Of a stretch of 9,186 nt of DNA, positions 1-7,740 are shown in pieces (position 1 is the stretch's first letter; each line of letters begins with the position of its first letter). Origin of the DNA: Bacteroidota bacterium. Lineage in GTDB: Bacteria > Bacteroidota > Bacteroidia > Chitinophagales > Chitinophagaceae. Both the position numbers and the translations under genes were made by a program. Below the pieces are notes generated by a model. That model searched no databases, was not told the DNA's origin, and was given only the letters and a program-made list of their open reading frames with translations. The stretch covers positions 1 to 9,186 of the forward strand of contig JAPLER010000039.1 in assembly GCA_026391115.1 (NCBI GenBank), read 5' to 3'.

Positions 1-1145
1 GTTTTTTTAAACCCAATATTAGCACAATGGTTGGACAGTTATATAAAGATGGAGACGCACGAACTGATGCTGGTTTTTCGTTGTTTTATGCAGGTATCAA
101 TTTAGGTGCTTTGCTGGGTGGTTATATATGCATAGCTGTGGCAAATGGCGAGTTGTGGCAAAAATATATTCCAGAAAATTTGCGTTGGAACTATGCGTTT
201 GGCTTTGCAGCTATTGTAATGACAATTAGTTTAATAACTTTTATTTTCACAAAAAAAACACTTGCTAATATTGGTTTACAGCCTAAATCAATATCTGAGA
301 ACAAAACAAAAAAATGGTATGAAAACTTAGTTTATGCTGGATCACTATTAATCATTCCAATATTAATTGTAATGGTTTCAAAGACAGAATACACAGATTA
401 TTTTATGTATACTATTGGTCCATTAACTATTATTTATTTGGTATATGAAATAAGTAGACTAGAAAAAATTGAGAAACAGAAAATGTATGCAGCTTTGGTT
501 TTTGTATTTTTTTCAATTTGGTTTTGGGCATTTTTTGAGCAAAGTGGTGGTTCGTTAAGTTTATTTGCAGCACATAATTTATCTAATAAAATAGGCAGTT
601 TTCATCTTGATCCAAATGGTGTAAATAATGCTAGTAATTCACTTTTCGTAATTGCATTTGCAGGTTTGCTTGGTTTATTATGGTTGTGGTTAAACAAAAG
701 AAAAAAAGAGCCAAATTCTACAATAAAATTTGGTATGGCATTTTTATTTTTAGCTGGCGGTTTTTTTGTTTTTTATTGGCTTAAAAATTTGGCAAATGCC
801 AATGGTATTACAAGTTTAGGTTGGTTTACATTTGGTTGGTTCATCATTACATTTGGAGAGTTGTGTTTATCCCCAATAGGTATGAGTTTAATGACAAAAC
901 TATCGCCTCAAAAACTACAGGGCGTAATGATGGGAATGTGGTTTTTGGCAAGTGCTTATGGACAATATGTTGCTGGTATTTTAGGAGCAAATATTGCAAC
1001 AGACTCTAAGAATAAAACTAATTTACAATCATTAAATATTTATTGTGATGGCTATTTACAATTAGCAATTTATGCATTAATATTTGGTACAATTATTATT
1101 GCTATTTCTCCATTAATAAAAAAGTGGATGAATGGAGTAAAGTAA
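1..1145 (+). CDS. POT/PTR-family proton-coupled oligopeptide transporter, 5' end missing
   Basis: Inner-membrane symporter that would import di- or tripeptides with protons. The frame is open to the left edge (first whole codon at 3), and the residues before the first ATG (27) read FFKPNIST, a hallmark of the family's N-terminal half, so the ATG at 27 is internal and the real start lies outside the window. Visible family marks are the PTR2-type signature FSLFYAGINLG (about 75-107), the mid-protein FWAFFEQ segment with its Glu (522-542), and GELCLSPIG in a late membrane helix (about 855-881). About ten hydrophobic segments remain. The first helices, including the usual ExxER proton-coupling motif, are upstream and cannot be checked. 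The C-terminus looks complete, ending in a lysine-rich tail. A secreted lytic transglycosylase follows 64 bp downstream on the same strand. Family assignment is firm; substrate is inferred from the family. Confidence 0.93.
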   Translation, partial: FFKPNISTMVGQLYKDGDARTDAGFSLFYAGINLGALLGGYICIAVANGELWQKYIPENLRWNYAFGFAAIVMTISLITFIFTKKTLANIGLQPKSISENKTKKWYENLVYAGSLLIIPILIVMVSKTEYTDYFMYTIGPLTIIYLVYEISRLEKIEKQKMYAALVFVFFSIWFWAFFEQSGGSLSLFAAHNLSNKIGSFHLDPNGVNNASNSLFVIAFAGLLGLLWLWLNKRKKEPNSTIKFGMAFLFLAGGFFVFYWLKNLANANGITSLGWFTFGWFIITFGELCLSPIGMSLMTKLSPQKLQGVMMGMWFLASAYGQYVAGILGANIATDSKNKTNLQSLNIYCDGYLQLAIYALIFGTIIIAISPLIKKWMNGVK

Positions 1146-1209
1146 TATTAATAGAATCAATTGCCAAACAATATTAAACTTCAATTTTCAATCAATTACT
1201 TTTGCTAGA

Positions 1210-2145
1210 ATGACATCTATAAAAAAGATAGTATTTATTCTACCATTCATATTACTTCAACAATTATTTGCTCAAGAAACAACAAAAGGTTTTAAGAGTT
1301 TATTTTTAAATAACGCTTTTGATAGTTCCAAGCCATATCAAAATCAATTAAACCCACGTGCAGTAAGCTTTGTAAAAGACTATGTAAAAAAACAAGGTGC
1401 CGAATTGGAGCGAATGAAAACCTGGGGCAAATCTTACTTTAGATTATATGATGGTATTTTAAAACAATACAAAATACCAACTGAATTGAAATATTTAAGT
1501 GTAATTGAAAGTCACTTACAAAGCAATCTTGTAAGTTGGGCTGGTGCAGTTGGCCCTTGGCAATTGATGGACTATGAGGCAAAAAGATTTGGCTTGCGTG
1601 TTGGTAAAATTGATGATAGAAAAGATTTTACAAAAAGCACTCACGTAGCTTGCAAATTAATAAATGAATTGTATAAAGAATTTGGAGATTGGTTACTAGT
1701 TGTTGCTGCATATAATGGAGGAGCAGGAAGAGTAAGAGGTGCTATTAAAAAAAGTGGCAGCAAAGACTTTTGGAATTTGCAAAATTTTTTACTAGAAGAA
1801 ACAAGAAATCATGTAAAAAAATTTATAGCCACACATTATGTTTTTGAGGGCAAAGGAAATATAGAGAACGAAAGTATAGATACAAAGTCAATTGATAGTT
1901 TAATATCAAACTCAATAGATTCAATAGTTTTAAATGGTAGATATAATGCTAGTATTTTATGCAATTACTTAAAAATAGATTTGAATAAATTTGAAACATT
2001 AAATCCAAACTTTGAAAAACAATTAGGCGAAGGCAAAAAATATGTTACCAAATTAGATAAAGAAAAAGTGAGTTTATTCTACGATAAGAAATACATTATT
2101 CTACAAGAAAGTATTAATAAATTATTATTAGAAAAATCGAAATGA
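1210..2145 (+). CDS. Secreted lytic transglycosylase, SLT/MltD-like
   Basis: Predicted to cleave the MurNAc-GlcNAc bond of peptidoglycan, leaving 1,6-anhydro ends, in the periplasm. The 311-residue protein starts with a Sec signal peptide (two lysines, hydrophobic stretch about 7-20, likely cut near FA-QE at 21/22), which supports the ATG at 1210. The SLT domain spans about 75-215. The catalytic Glu is E100 in SVIESHL, followed by the family's GAVGPWQLM (112-120) and AYNGG (167-171). The tail (about 244-290) has an ILCNYLKIDLNKFETLNP segment like the LysM-like or spacer regions of Bacteroidota MltD proteins, but I cannot call a clear LysM domain. No lipobox cysteine follows the signal peptide, so a soluble periplasmic form is more likely than a lipoprotein. 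It lies 64 bp after the peptide transporter, so co-transcription is possible. No Shine-Dalgarno sequence is visible, as is usual in this phylum. Confidence 0.92.
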   Translation: MTSIKKIVFILPFILLQQLFAQETTKGFKSLFLNNAFDSSKPYQNQLNPRAVSFVKDYVKKQGAELERMKTWGKSYFRLYDGILKQYKIPTELKYLSVIESHLQSNLVSWAGAVGPWQLMDYEAKRFGLRVGKIDDRKDFTKSTHVACKLINELYKEFGDWLLVVAAYNGGAGRVRGAIKKSGSKDFWNLQNFLLEETRNHVKKFIATHYVFEGKGNIENESIDTKSIDSLISNSIDSIVLNGRYNASILCNYLKIDLNKFETLNPNFEKQLGEGKKYVTKLDKEKVSLFYDKKYIILQESINKLLLEKSK

Positions 2146-2170
2146 TATTACATTCATATACAATAATTTA

Positions 2171-2257
2171 CTAAAATAAACGTTTTCTATGAGTATTTAT
2201 CCTTGGCTCATATTCTTGAGCAACATCAATATCTTTAAATAAAACTACCTCCAATTT
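2171..2257 (-). pseudogene. Possible decayed 3' end of an unidentified minus-strand gene
   Basis: Between the transglycosylase and the PKD gene, the minus strand reads a 28-codon piece ending at TAG (2173-2171) whose translation includes FKDIDVAQEYEPRINTHRKR. This is rich in charged and polar residues, unlike the Ile/Phe/Asn/Lys-rich noise that AT-rich spacer gives. A stop (2260-2258) precedes it in the same frame. The neighbouring frame upstream reads KAFDSRNWR and then stops at 2247-2245; one missing base near 2248-2250 would join the two. I do not recognise a family. This may be the remnant of a deleted or frameshifted gene, or chance. Confidence 0.25.
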
Positions 2258-2288
2258 CTAGAGTCAAAAGCTTTGCAAATGGTGATTT

Positions 2289-2323
2289 TTTGTTTAGAGT
2301 AAATTGAATTAAAATTCTTTTTG
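2289..2323 (+). promoter_or_regulatory. Weak Bacteroidota-type promoter candidate for the PKD gene
   Basis: TTTG at 2289-2292 and TCTTTTTG at 2316-2323 resemble the Bacteroidota -33 (TTTG) and -7 (TAnnTTTG) elements, with one mismatch in the second and a 23-bp spacer, at the long end of the usual range. Transcription would begin around 2329-2331, leaving a leader of about 40 nt before the GTG start at 2369. The -7 element overlaps the left arm of an inverted repeat (2321-2330). Such short AT-rich matches arise easily by chance. Confidence 0.2.
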
Positions 2324-2392
2324 CCTACGAAAAACTGAAATGTTTTAAACCCATTAAACAATTTTACAGTGAACTCATTTAATCGTAGGCAA
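2321..2392. repeat. 10-bp perfect inverted repeat flanking the PKD gene start
   Basis: TTGCCTACGA (2321-2330) and TCGTAGGCAA (2383-2392) are exact reverse complements separated by 52 bp. The right arm lies inside the first codons of the PKD gene (Asn-Arg-Arg-Gln), and the left arm overlaps the candidate -7 element. It could pair in the mRNA leader, enclosing the GTG start, or form a split operator. Function is inference. Confidence 0.4.
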
Positions 2393-5300
2393 GTTAAATT
2401 GCTTATAGTAATCTTATTGTCCTTAAATTATGGCAATAATATTTTTAGTCAAAGTGCAATTAGTCAATTTTCTGTTGACAAAACAATTAGCTGCATAAGT
2501 AGCAATGTATTTCAATTTACTAATCACTCTGTAGGTAACAACTTAAGTTATAAATGGGACTTTAAAGATGGCACTTATTCAAGCGATGTAAATCCTGTTA
2601 AAACCTTTGCACAGCCTGGGTTTTATGCAGTTACATTAATTGCAACTCAGGGTAATATTGATTACTATTTTTCTAAACAAATTACTGTAGCACCAGAGCC
2701 AGTTTTATCTAACATAGATATTCAAAAAACATTCTTAGGTAAATCATATACTTACATAAGCAATTCAACTATTACGTCTGGCTCTATGACATATTTTTGG
2801 AATTTTGCTGATGGTGTAAGTTCTAGCTTAATTAATCCAACACATACATATAAAGACACAGGCGATTATGATGTTGAGCTAAGGGCAACTAGTAATTATG
2901 GCTGTATGTCTGTAAAGTCAAAACTAATAAGAGTGACATTTAGAGATTCAACAGCAATTGTTCCTACGTTTTCTGTAAATAAAATCAATCAATGCATAGA
3001 GAATAATAATTATGTGTTCACATATACAGGAGATACCTCAAACATAACTAGTATAAGTTGGGAATTTGGTGATGCAAAAGTTGACTCTGGCTTGATAGTC
3101 TCAAAACATTATTTAAATACAGGCAACTATTTTGTAAAACTTACTGTAAAAAGCAATGGCATTACCTACACAAATGAAAAGATTATTTCAGTAAATAAAA
3201 TTGATGCCTCGTTTAGTGCAATTATGCAAAGTGATAGCACTACATTTTCCTTTTTTGCAACTAATTTTGATAATACAAACGGCAAACTATTTTATTGGAA
3301 TTTTGATGATGGTTGCCAATCAAACAATGCAACTGTTAACCATACTTTCTTTAAAGGTTCTTACAATGTAGGTCTAAAAATAATTGATAGTAATGGCTGT
3401 TTAGATTCTACGAATAAAAATGTAGTTGTGAATAAAACGCCTGCAACTCAAGTTATTGCTGCATTTACGGTTAATGATAGTTTTCAATGTGCTACCTCAA
3501 ACAAATTTATTATCAAAAACAATTCTACAAATTCTTGCAATATAAAATACTTATGGAATTTTGGAGACGGTACAACTTCTGCCTTATTTGAACCAACAAA
3601 AACATATAGCAGTGCAGGTATTTATAAAATAACTTTAAACGTGTATGCAGGAAGTACAATTATCAAATTTGAAAAAAATGTAGAAGTTACCAATACAAAA
3701 ATTTGGTTAGGAAAAATAGATAATAACTGGCTTAATGTAAATAATTGGATGTGTGGTTTTCCATCGAAAAACGATGATATTATTATTAAATCATCAGCCC
3801 GATTTTTTCCAACATTTAATAATAATTTGCTTGAAGTTAACAATCTTATTATTGAATCTGGAGTTATAATTAATGCCATTAATTCAACATTCAAAGTTTA
3901 TGGAAACCTTACTGGAAAAGGAATTTTAAATGCAACTGATAGTAGACTTACTTTGCTTGGCAGTTCGTTACAATCAATAGATGCAGCAATAAATATTGCT
4001 ACACTAATTGTTGATAATGCTACAGGAGTTGTTGTTAATAATACAGCAAATGATAGCATTAGAATTTATCAACTTTTAACTTTAAAAAATGGCAACTTAA
4101 ATACAGGCAATAGAATAATACTAAAAAGTTTGCCAATTAAAACAGCTAGATTAGATAAAGTAAATACAGCAGGCAACAATGGCACTTTAACTGGAGAAGT
4201 GACTGTTGAAAGATATTGTCAAAACAAACGTGCTTGGCGATTTTATACAATGCCATTTGCCAATAATGGCAATAATAATAGATATACAATAAACAATACG
4301 CTACAAGCTTATACTAATATTACAGGTCCTACTGGCAATGGATTTGACTACTTAAGTCCATACTATAGTTTAAATGCTTGGAGCGACGCTAATAACAAAT
4401 GGGATAATGTAAAAAATACTTACACTAGCTACACAATTGGCAATACACCAAACTTTGCCAACATCCCTTATTTCATTTTCATAAGAGGAAATAAAAGCGT
4501 TGCAGAAGCTTGGGTAAGCAGCGATGTGACTTTTTCTTTTAGTGGCAAACTACAAACAGGAGATCAACAAGTTAATTATACAGGACGTAAAAAAGGTAAT
4601 TATCTTTTCTTGGGTAATCCTTATGCATCTTCTGTTGATTTGGCAAAAGTGCAAACACAATCTAAAGGCTTGTCTGGCAATTTTTATTATTGGGATCCAT
4701 CTTTAAATGCAAATGGTGCTTATGTTACAATAAGCAATAAAGGCAATGGAATATGGATTACAACACCTGTTGCTGCACAAAAAGATAGGTATATGCAAAG
4801 TGGTCAAGCAATGCTTTTTGAACTTGCAGACACATCAGGTTTTGTTAAGTTTACAGAAGATGCAAAAACAGACACTAACTACTTAAATGTCTTTGGAAGT
4901 GCAAATAACTTGATGGATAAGCTTACCATCAACTTGTATAAAGTAGCTATCAATGGAGATAAGCATTTGGTTGATGGAGCCATTACATTATTTAACAAAA
5001 ACTATGACAAACAAGTGGATGAAAATGATTCAAAAAAAGTGATGAATTCGCATGAAAATATTGGTTTTGTAAATGGAGACAATGTACTTGCAATTGAAGC
5101 AAGACCTTATGTTGCAGGCGAAGACAGCTTACATATTTATACATCAGGATTAACAGACACTAGCAATTATGCAATTGAAATTATTGCAGAATATTTTGAT
5201 ACAACTGTACAGCAAATTATTTTGATTGATAGCAATCTTCAAAATAAATCTAGTATGTTTTTTAAACAATCTAATTGGTATTATTTTAATCATCAAACAA

Positions 5301-5932
5301 ATGCTAATAATTACAATTCGAGATTCAGTTTTGTCTTAAAATCAACTAAATTAAATAATGGAGAAGTAAAAAATTTTGCAGTGAGCAAGCAAAACAAAAA
5401 TGCTTTATTGAGCTGGGATGTAGATGCAGAGCAAGGTGTAAAGCAATACCAAATACAATATTCAATTGATGGAACAAGTTTTACAACCATAGCTACGCAA
5501 GTATCCAATAATAACAATCTCACCAACACATACTCATTTACTGACCAATTGGATGGTAAAGTTGGTAAACATTATTACAGAATAAAAACAATTTTAGAAA
5601 ATGATAATGAATTATTGGGTAGTACGGGAATGATAGAATTTGTGGCTCCAATTATTATTAACAAAGCCTTTTATGTTTATCCCAATCCAACAAAAGATAA
5701 AGTACATATTCATCTTTATAGCGAAGCAGAACAATGGTTAACTATAGAAATAATTGAACCAATATCTGGTAGAATTATTACTACTCAATACAATAATTTA
5801 TATAAAGGAGAAAATAACCTATCTATCAATTTGAGAGATATTAAGCAATTAATTAGCGGTATTTATACAATCAATTTTTTATCGAACGATATGAAATTGA
5901 AACCTATACATATTATGTATAACAGCAAATAA
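2369..5932 (+). CDS. Large secreted PKD-domain surface protein with T9SS type A sorting domain
   Basis: Predicted cell-surface or released protein of 1187 residues exported by Sec and then the type IX system, perhaps for adhesion or polymer binding. The start is GTG 2369: an in-frame TGA lies at 2336, no ATG intervenes, and a good signal peptide follows (RRQVK, hydrophobic 11-19, likely cut after IFS near 27). Five PKD domains follow at about 32-109, 112-190, 198-275, 279-354 and 362-441, each with the core W-[DNE]-F motif (W63, W144, W231, W310, W396). From 445 a W-x-G...NNW...NNW stretch opens a beta-rich region common in Bacteroidota surface proteins, then a long region of unknown fold to about 995. 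A fibronectin type III-like domain occupies about 1000-1095. The T9SS type A domain (1101-1187) begins FYVYPNPTKDKV and continues to GIYTINF. No catalytic domain is recognisable. The end is 4 bp from the convergent histidine kinase gene. Ligand unknown. Confidence 0.9.
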   Translation: MNSFNRRQVKLLIVILLSLNYGNNIFSQSAISQFSVDKTISCISSNVFQFTNHSVGNNLSYKWDFKDGTYSSDVNPVKTFAQPGFYAVTLIATQGNIDYYFSKQITVAPEPVLSNIDIQKTFLGKSYTYISNSTITSGSMTYFWNFADGVSSSLINPTHTYKDTGDYDVELRATSNYGCMSVKSKLIRVTFRDSTAIVPTFSVNKINQCIENNNYVFTYTGDTSNITSISWEFGDAKVDSGLIVSKHYLNTGNYFVKLTVKSNGITYTNEKIISVNKIDASFSAIMQSDSTTFSFFATNFDNTNGKLFYWNFDDGCQSNNATVNHTFFKGSYNVGLKIIDSNGCLDSTNKNVVVNKTPATQVIAAFTVNDSFQCATSNKFIIKNNSTNSCNIKYLWNFGDGTTSALFEPTKTYSSAGIYKITLNVYAGSTIIKFEKNVEVTNTKIWLGKIDNNWLNVNNWMCGFPSKNDDIIIKSSARFFPTFNNNLLEVNNLIIESGVIINAINSTFKVYGNLTGKGILNATDSRLTLLGSSLQSIDAAINIATLIVDNATGVVVNNTANDSIRIYQLLTLKNGNLNTGNRIILKSLPIKTARLDKVNTAGNNGTLTGEVTVERYCQNKRAWRFYTMPFANNGNNNRYTINNTLQAYTNITGPTGNGFDYLSPYYSLNAWSDANNKWDNVKNTYTSYTIGNTPNFANIPYFIFIRGNKSVAEAWVSSDVTFSFSGKLQTGDQQVNYTGRKKGNYLFLGNPYASSVDLAKVQTQSKGLSGNFYYWDPSLNANGAYVTISNKGNGIWITTPVAAQKDRYMQSGQAMLFELADTSGFVKFTEDAKTDTNYLNVFGSANNLMDKLTINLYKVAINGDKHLVDGAITLFNKNYDKQVDENDSKKVMNSHENIGFVNGDNVLAIEARPYVAGEDSLHIYTSGLTDTSNYAIEIIAEYFDTTVQQIILIDSNLQNKSSMFFKQSNWYYFNHQTNANNYNSRFSFVLKSTKLNNGEVKNFAVSKQNKNALLSWDVDAEQGVKQYQIQYSIDGTSFTTIATQVSNNNNLTNTYSFTDQLDGKVGKHYYRIKTILENDNELLGSTGMIEFVAPIIINKAFYVYPNPTKDKVHIHLYSEAEQWLTIEIIEPISGRIITTQYNNLYKGENNLSINLRDIKQLISGIYTINFLSNDMKLKPIHIMYNSK

Positions 5933-5936
5933 AAAA

Positions 5937-6983
5937 TTATACTTTATTTGAGTCTAAAGTAAACCCAATAGTTGTACCAACATTGGGTTTACTTCTTGCG
6001 TGAATAGTTTTTTTATGGGCTTCTATAATATGTTTACAAATTGCCAAGCCCAAACCACTGCCACCAATATTTCTACTTCTTGCAGTATCTGTTCTATAAA
6101 ATCTTTCAAATATTCTTTGCAAATGTTCTTCTTCTATACCAATGCCGTCATCACTTATTTCTATTAAAACAGTTTTATCATCTGTAGTATAAATACCAGC
6201 AAAAATATGTCCATTTTGTTTTCCATATTTGCTTGCATTTAAAACCAAGTTGCTAAGTACTTGCCTTATCTTTTCTTTATCTGCAAATACTGATACTGCT
6301 GATTCGCAGCCTTTTTTTATTTGTGTTGTAATGTTCAATTTTTGTGTATGAATGGATAAATTTTCAAACACATCTTTAATTAAATCTTGAATAATAAACT
6401 TTGTTTTTGTTAATGCTTGCTCACCAGTTTCCAGTTTAGAAATCTCATCTAAATCTTTCAATAACAAACGCATTCGTTCCACATTATTATTTGCTTTTAC
6501 AAGAAAATTCTTTGTTACATTATCATCCTCTATGTCTTCTAAAACAGTTTCAATATATCCTTGTATTGCAAAAACAGGAGTCTTTAATTCGTGAGACAAA
6601 TTTTGTAAAAATTGCTTTCTATACACTTCTGTTTTATAAAGCAAATCTAACTCTGTAGCGTGTTGTGTAGCCCATTGTTCAACTTCTTCTTCAACTTCAC
6701 TAATACTTTTTTGTGGCAAAATATATTTGTAATACGATTCTGCTTTTTTGTTGGCTTTGGTATTATAAATCAGTTTATATATCAACTTAATTCTACGATA
6801 GATAAACCAATCAAAAATGAATTTAAAGAAAAAATAAATAGATATTGTAAAAACAATTAAAGCCACTAAAGCATTAACATAGTTTTGTGTTGCAAAAAAA
6901 ATACACACAGCAAAAACAACTGAAATAAAAACTGCAGCAAAAAATGCTAAATATTGTGGAGATACATTTTTGGTCTTAAACAT
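5937..6983 (-). CDS. Sensor histidine kinase, PhoR-like, with minimal extracytoplasmic loop
   Basis: Inner-membrane histidine kinase predicted to phosphorylate the response regulator encoded just upstream. I choose ATG 6983 (348 residues): it leaves a 25-bp gap after the regulator and starts MFKTKNVSP, a normal cytoplasmic lead into helix 1. A GTG at 7034 would add 17 residues and overlap the regulator gene. Two membrane helices (about 11-31 and 36-61) are separated by only a few residues, so there is no periplasmic sensor domain. I see no HAMP or PAS domain, only a linker of about 60 residues. The dimerisation and phosphoacceptor domain has SHELKTP with His131. The ATPase domain has the N box (LVLNASKYG, Asn249), G1 box DDGIGI (278-283), F box FERFYR and G2 box GGSGLGL (307-313), so it should be active. 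The last codons form a strong inverted repeat (5957-5994). Signal unknown. Confidence 0.92.
   Translation of the reverse strand: MFKTKNVSPQYLAFFAAVFISVVFAVCIFFATQNYVNALVALIVFTISIYFFFKFIFDWFIYRRIKLIYKLIYNTKANKKAESYYKYILPQKSISEVEEEVEQWATQHATELDLLYKTEVYRKQFLQNLSHELKTPVFAIQGYIETVLEDIEDDNVTKNFLVKANNNVERMRLLLKDLDEISKLETGEQALTKTKFIIQDLIKDVFENLSIHTQKLNITTQIKKGCESAVSVFADKEKIRQVLSNLVLNASKYGKQNGHIFAGIYTTDDKTVLIEISDDGIGIEEEHLQRIFERFYRTDTARSRNIGGSGLGLAICKHIIEAHKKTIHARSKPNVGTTIGFTLDSNKV
5957..5994. terminator. 13-bp perfect inverted repeat, possible bidirectional terminator or mRNA 3' hairpin
   Basis: AAGTAAACCCAAT (5957-5969) and ATTGGGTTTACTT (5982-5994) are exact reverse complements. Inside them GTTG (5971-5974) pairs with CAAC (5978-5981) around a TAC loop, leaving one bulged A at 5970. 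The stem begins 24 bp after the PKD stop and lies wholly inside the 3' end of the convergent histidine kinase gene, where its arms encode SKPN and IGFT. No U tract directly follows on either strand; a run of seven T lies at 6008-6014 on the plus strand. A terminator or RNA-stabilising role for both convergent transcripts is inferred from position. The repeat itself is certain. Confidence 0.5.
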
Positions 6984-7008
6984 AAAAGCGAAAGGTATGC
7001 AAAAAAAA

Positions 7009-7686
7009 TTAGCCAACAAATTTGTAGCCAACACCTTTAACCGTTGTTATATAATCTACATCCATTTTTTTCCTTATTTTTCTGATATGAACGTCAATAG
7101 TTCTATCACCTACTATTACATCGTTTCCCCAAACCTGATCCAATATTTCATCTCTTAAAAAAACTCTTTCTGGTTTAGACGCTAACAAGTGCAGCAACTC
7201 AAACTCTTTACGTGCAAGTACTACATTGTTGCCATTGCTTGTAACTGTATATTTTAATGGATCAATTGTAAGGTTGCCCACTTGAATTATTTTTTTATAA
7301 TCTTCATTTGTAGTTCTTCTTAAGAGTGCTTTAACCCTACTTACCAAAAGTTTTGGACTAATAGGTTTAGCTATATAATCATCAGCACCAGCTTCTAATC
7401 CTGTAATGTGAGATTGTTCGTCATTTAATGCAGTAAGCATTATAATGGGTTTGTCTTTAAGCTGATTATTGTTACGTAAAATATTACAAACTTCAATACC
7501 AGTTTTGCCAGGCATCATTACATCAAGTATAAAAAAATCAGGCTGTACTTTCTGTGCAATTGTAACTGCATCATTGCCATTGCTAGCTTTGTAAACAAAG
7601 TATCCTGCCTTTTCTAAATTAAAACCAATTATTTCTAAAATATCTGGTTCGTCATCTGCCAAAAGAATTTTTATAGTTTGTTGCAT
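7009..7686 (-). CDS. OmpR/PhoB-family response regulator
   Basis: DNA-binding response regulator, first gene of a two-gene operon with the histidine kinase downstream. I choose ATG 7686 (225 residues, MQQTIKILLADDEP); a TTG two codons upstream would add only two residues. The receiver domain (about 5-120) has the acidic pair D11-D12, phosphoacceptor D55 in FILDVMMPG, the switch Thr in MLTA (T85) and the invariant Lys in AKPIS (K107). The C-terminal winged helix (about 130-225) has the family's ARKEFELLHLLA, the recognition-helix region GDRTIDVHIRKIRKK and the closing TVKGVGYKF wing. All key residues are present. Upstream lie a TATATTTG promoter-like element and 11-bp-phased direct repeats, the spacing at which OmpR/PhoB dimers bind, so autoregulation is likely but inferred. 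The phosphate-response identity of PhoB proper is not shown by sequence. Confidence 0.95.
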   Translation of the reverse strand: MQQTIKILLADDEPDILEIIGFNLEKAGYFVYKASNGNDAVTIAQKVQPDFFILDVMMPGKTGIEVCNILRNNNQLKDKPIIMLTALNDEQSHITGLEAGADDYIAKPISPKLLVSRVKALLRRTTNEDYKKIIQVGNLTIDPLKYTVTSNGNNVVLARKEFELLHLLASKPERVFLRDEILDQVWGNDVIVGDRTIDVHIRKIRKKMDVDYITTVKGVGYKFVG

Positions 7687-7700
7687 ATACAATTATTTAA

Positions 7701-7708
7701 CAAATATA
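7701..7708 (-). promoter_or_regulatory. Candidate -7 promoter element for the two-component operon
   Basis: On the minus strand TATATTTG matches the Bacteroidota -7 consensus TAnnTTTG exactly and ends 14 bp before the ATG at 7686. No TTTG or TTG lies at the expected distance upstream. That could mean an activator-dependent promoter, which would fit the phased repeats about 33 bp upstream, or a false match. Confidence 0.35.
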
Positions 7709-7740
7709 GAATGCAAGGTGCTTTATTGATTTTAATGCAA

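Noticed and set aside
1197..1204. TACTTTTG matching the TAnnTTTG promoter element before the transglycosylase
   Set aside because: It ends 5 bp before the ATG and has no -33 partner at the right distance; a promoter here would give a leaderless mRNA. Likely chance in AT-rich spacer.
2204..2223. Small hairpin GCTCA/TGAGC with a 6-nt loop as a terminator for the transglycosylase
   Set aside because: The stem is only 5 bp (7 with a bulge), lies about 60 bp after the stop, and has no T run after it.
6984..7034. GTG start at 7034 giving a 365-residue kinase overlapping the regulator gene
   Set aside because: The extra 17 residues add a hydrophobic stretch with no family support, and ATG 6983 gives a normal spacing and N-terminus.
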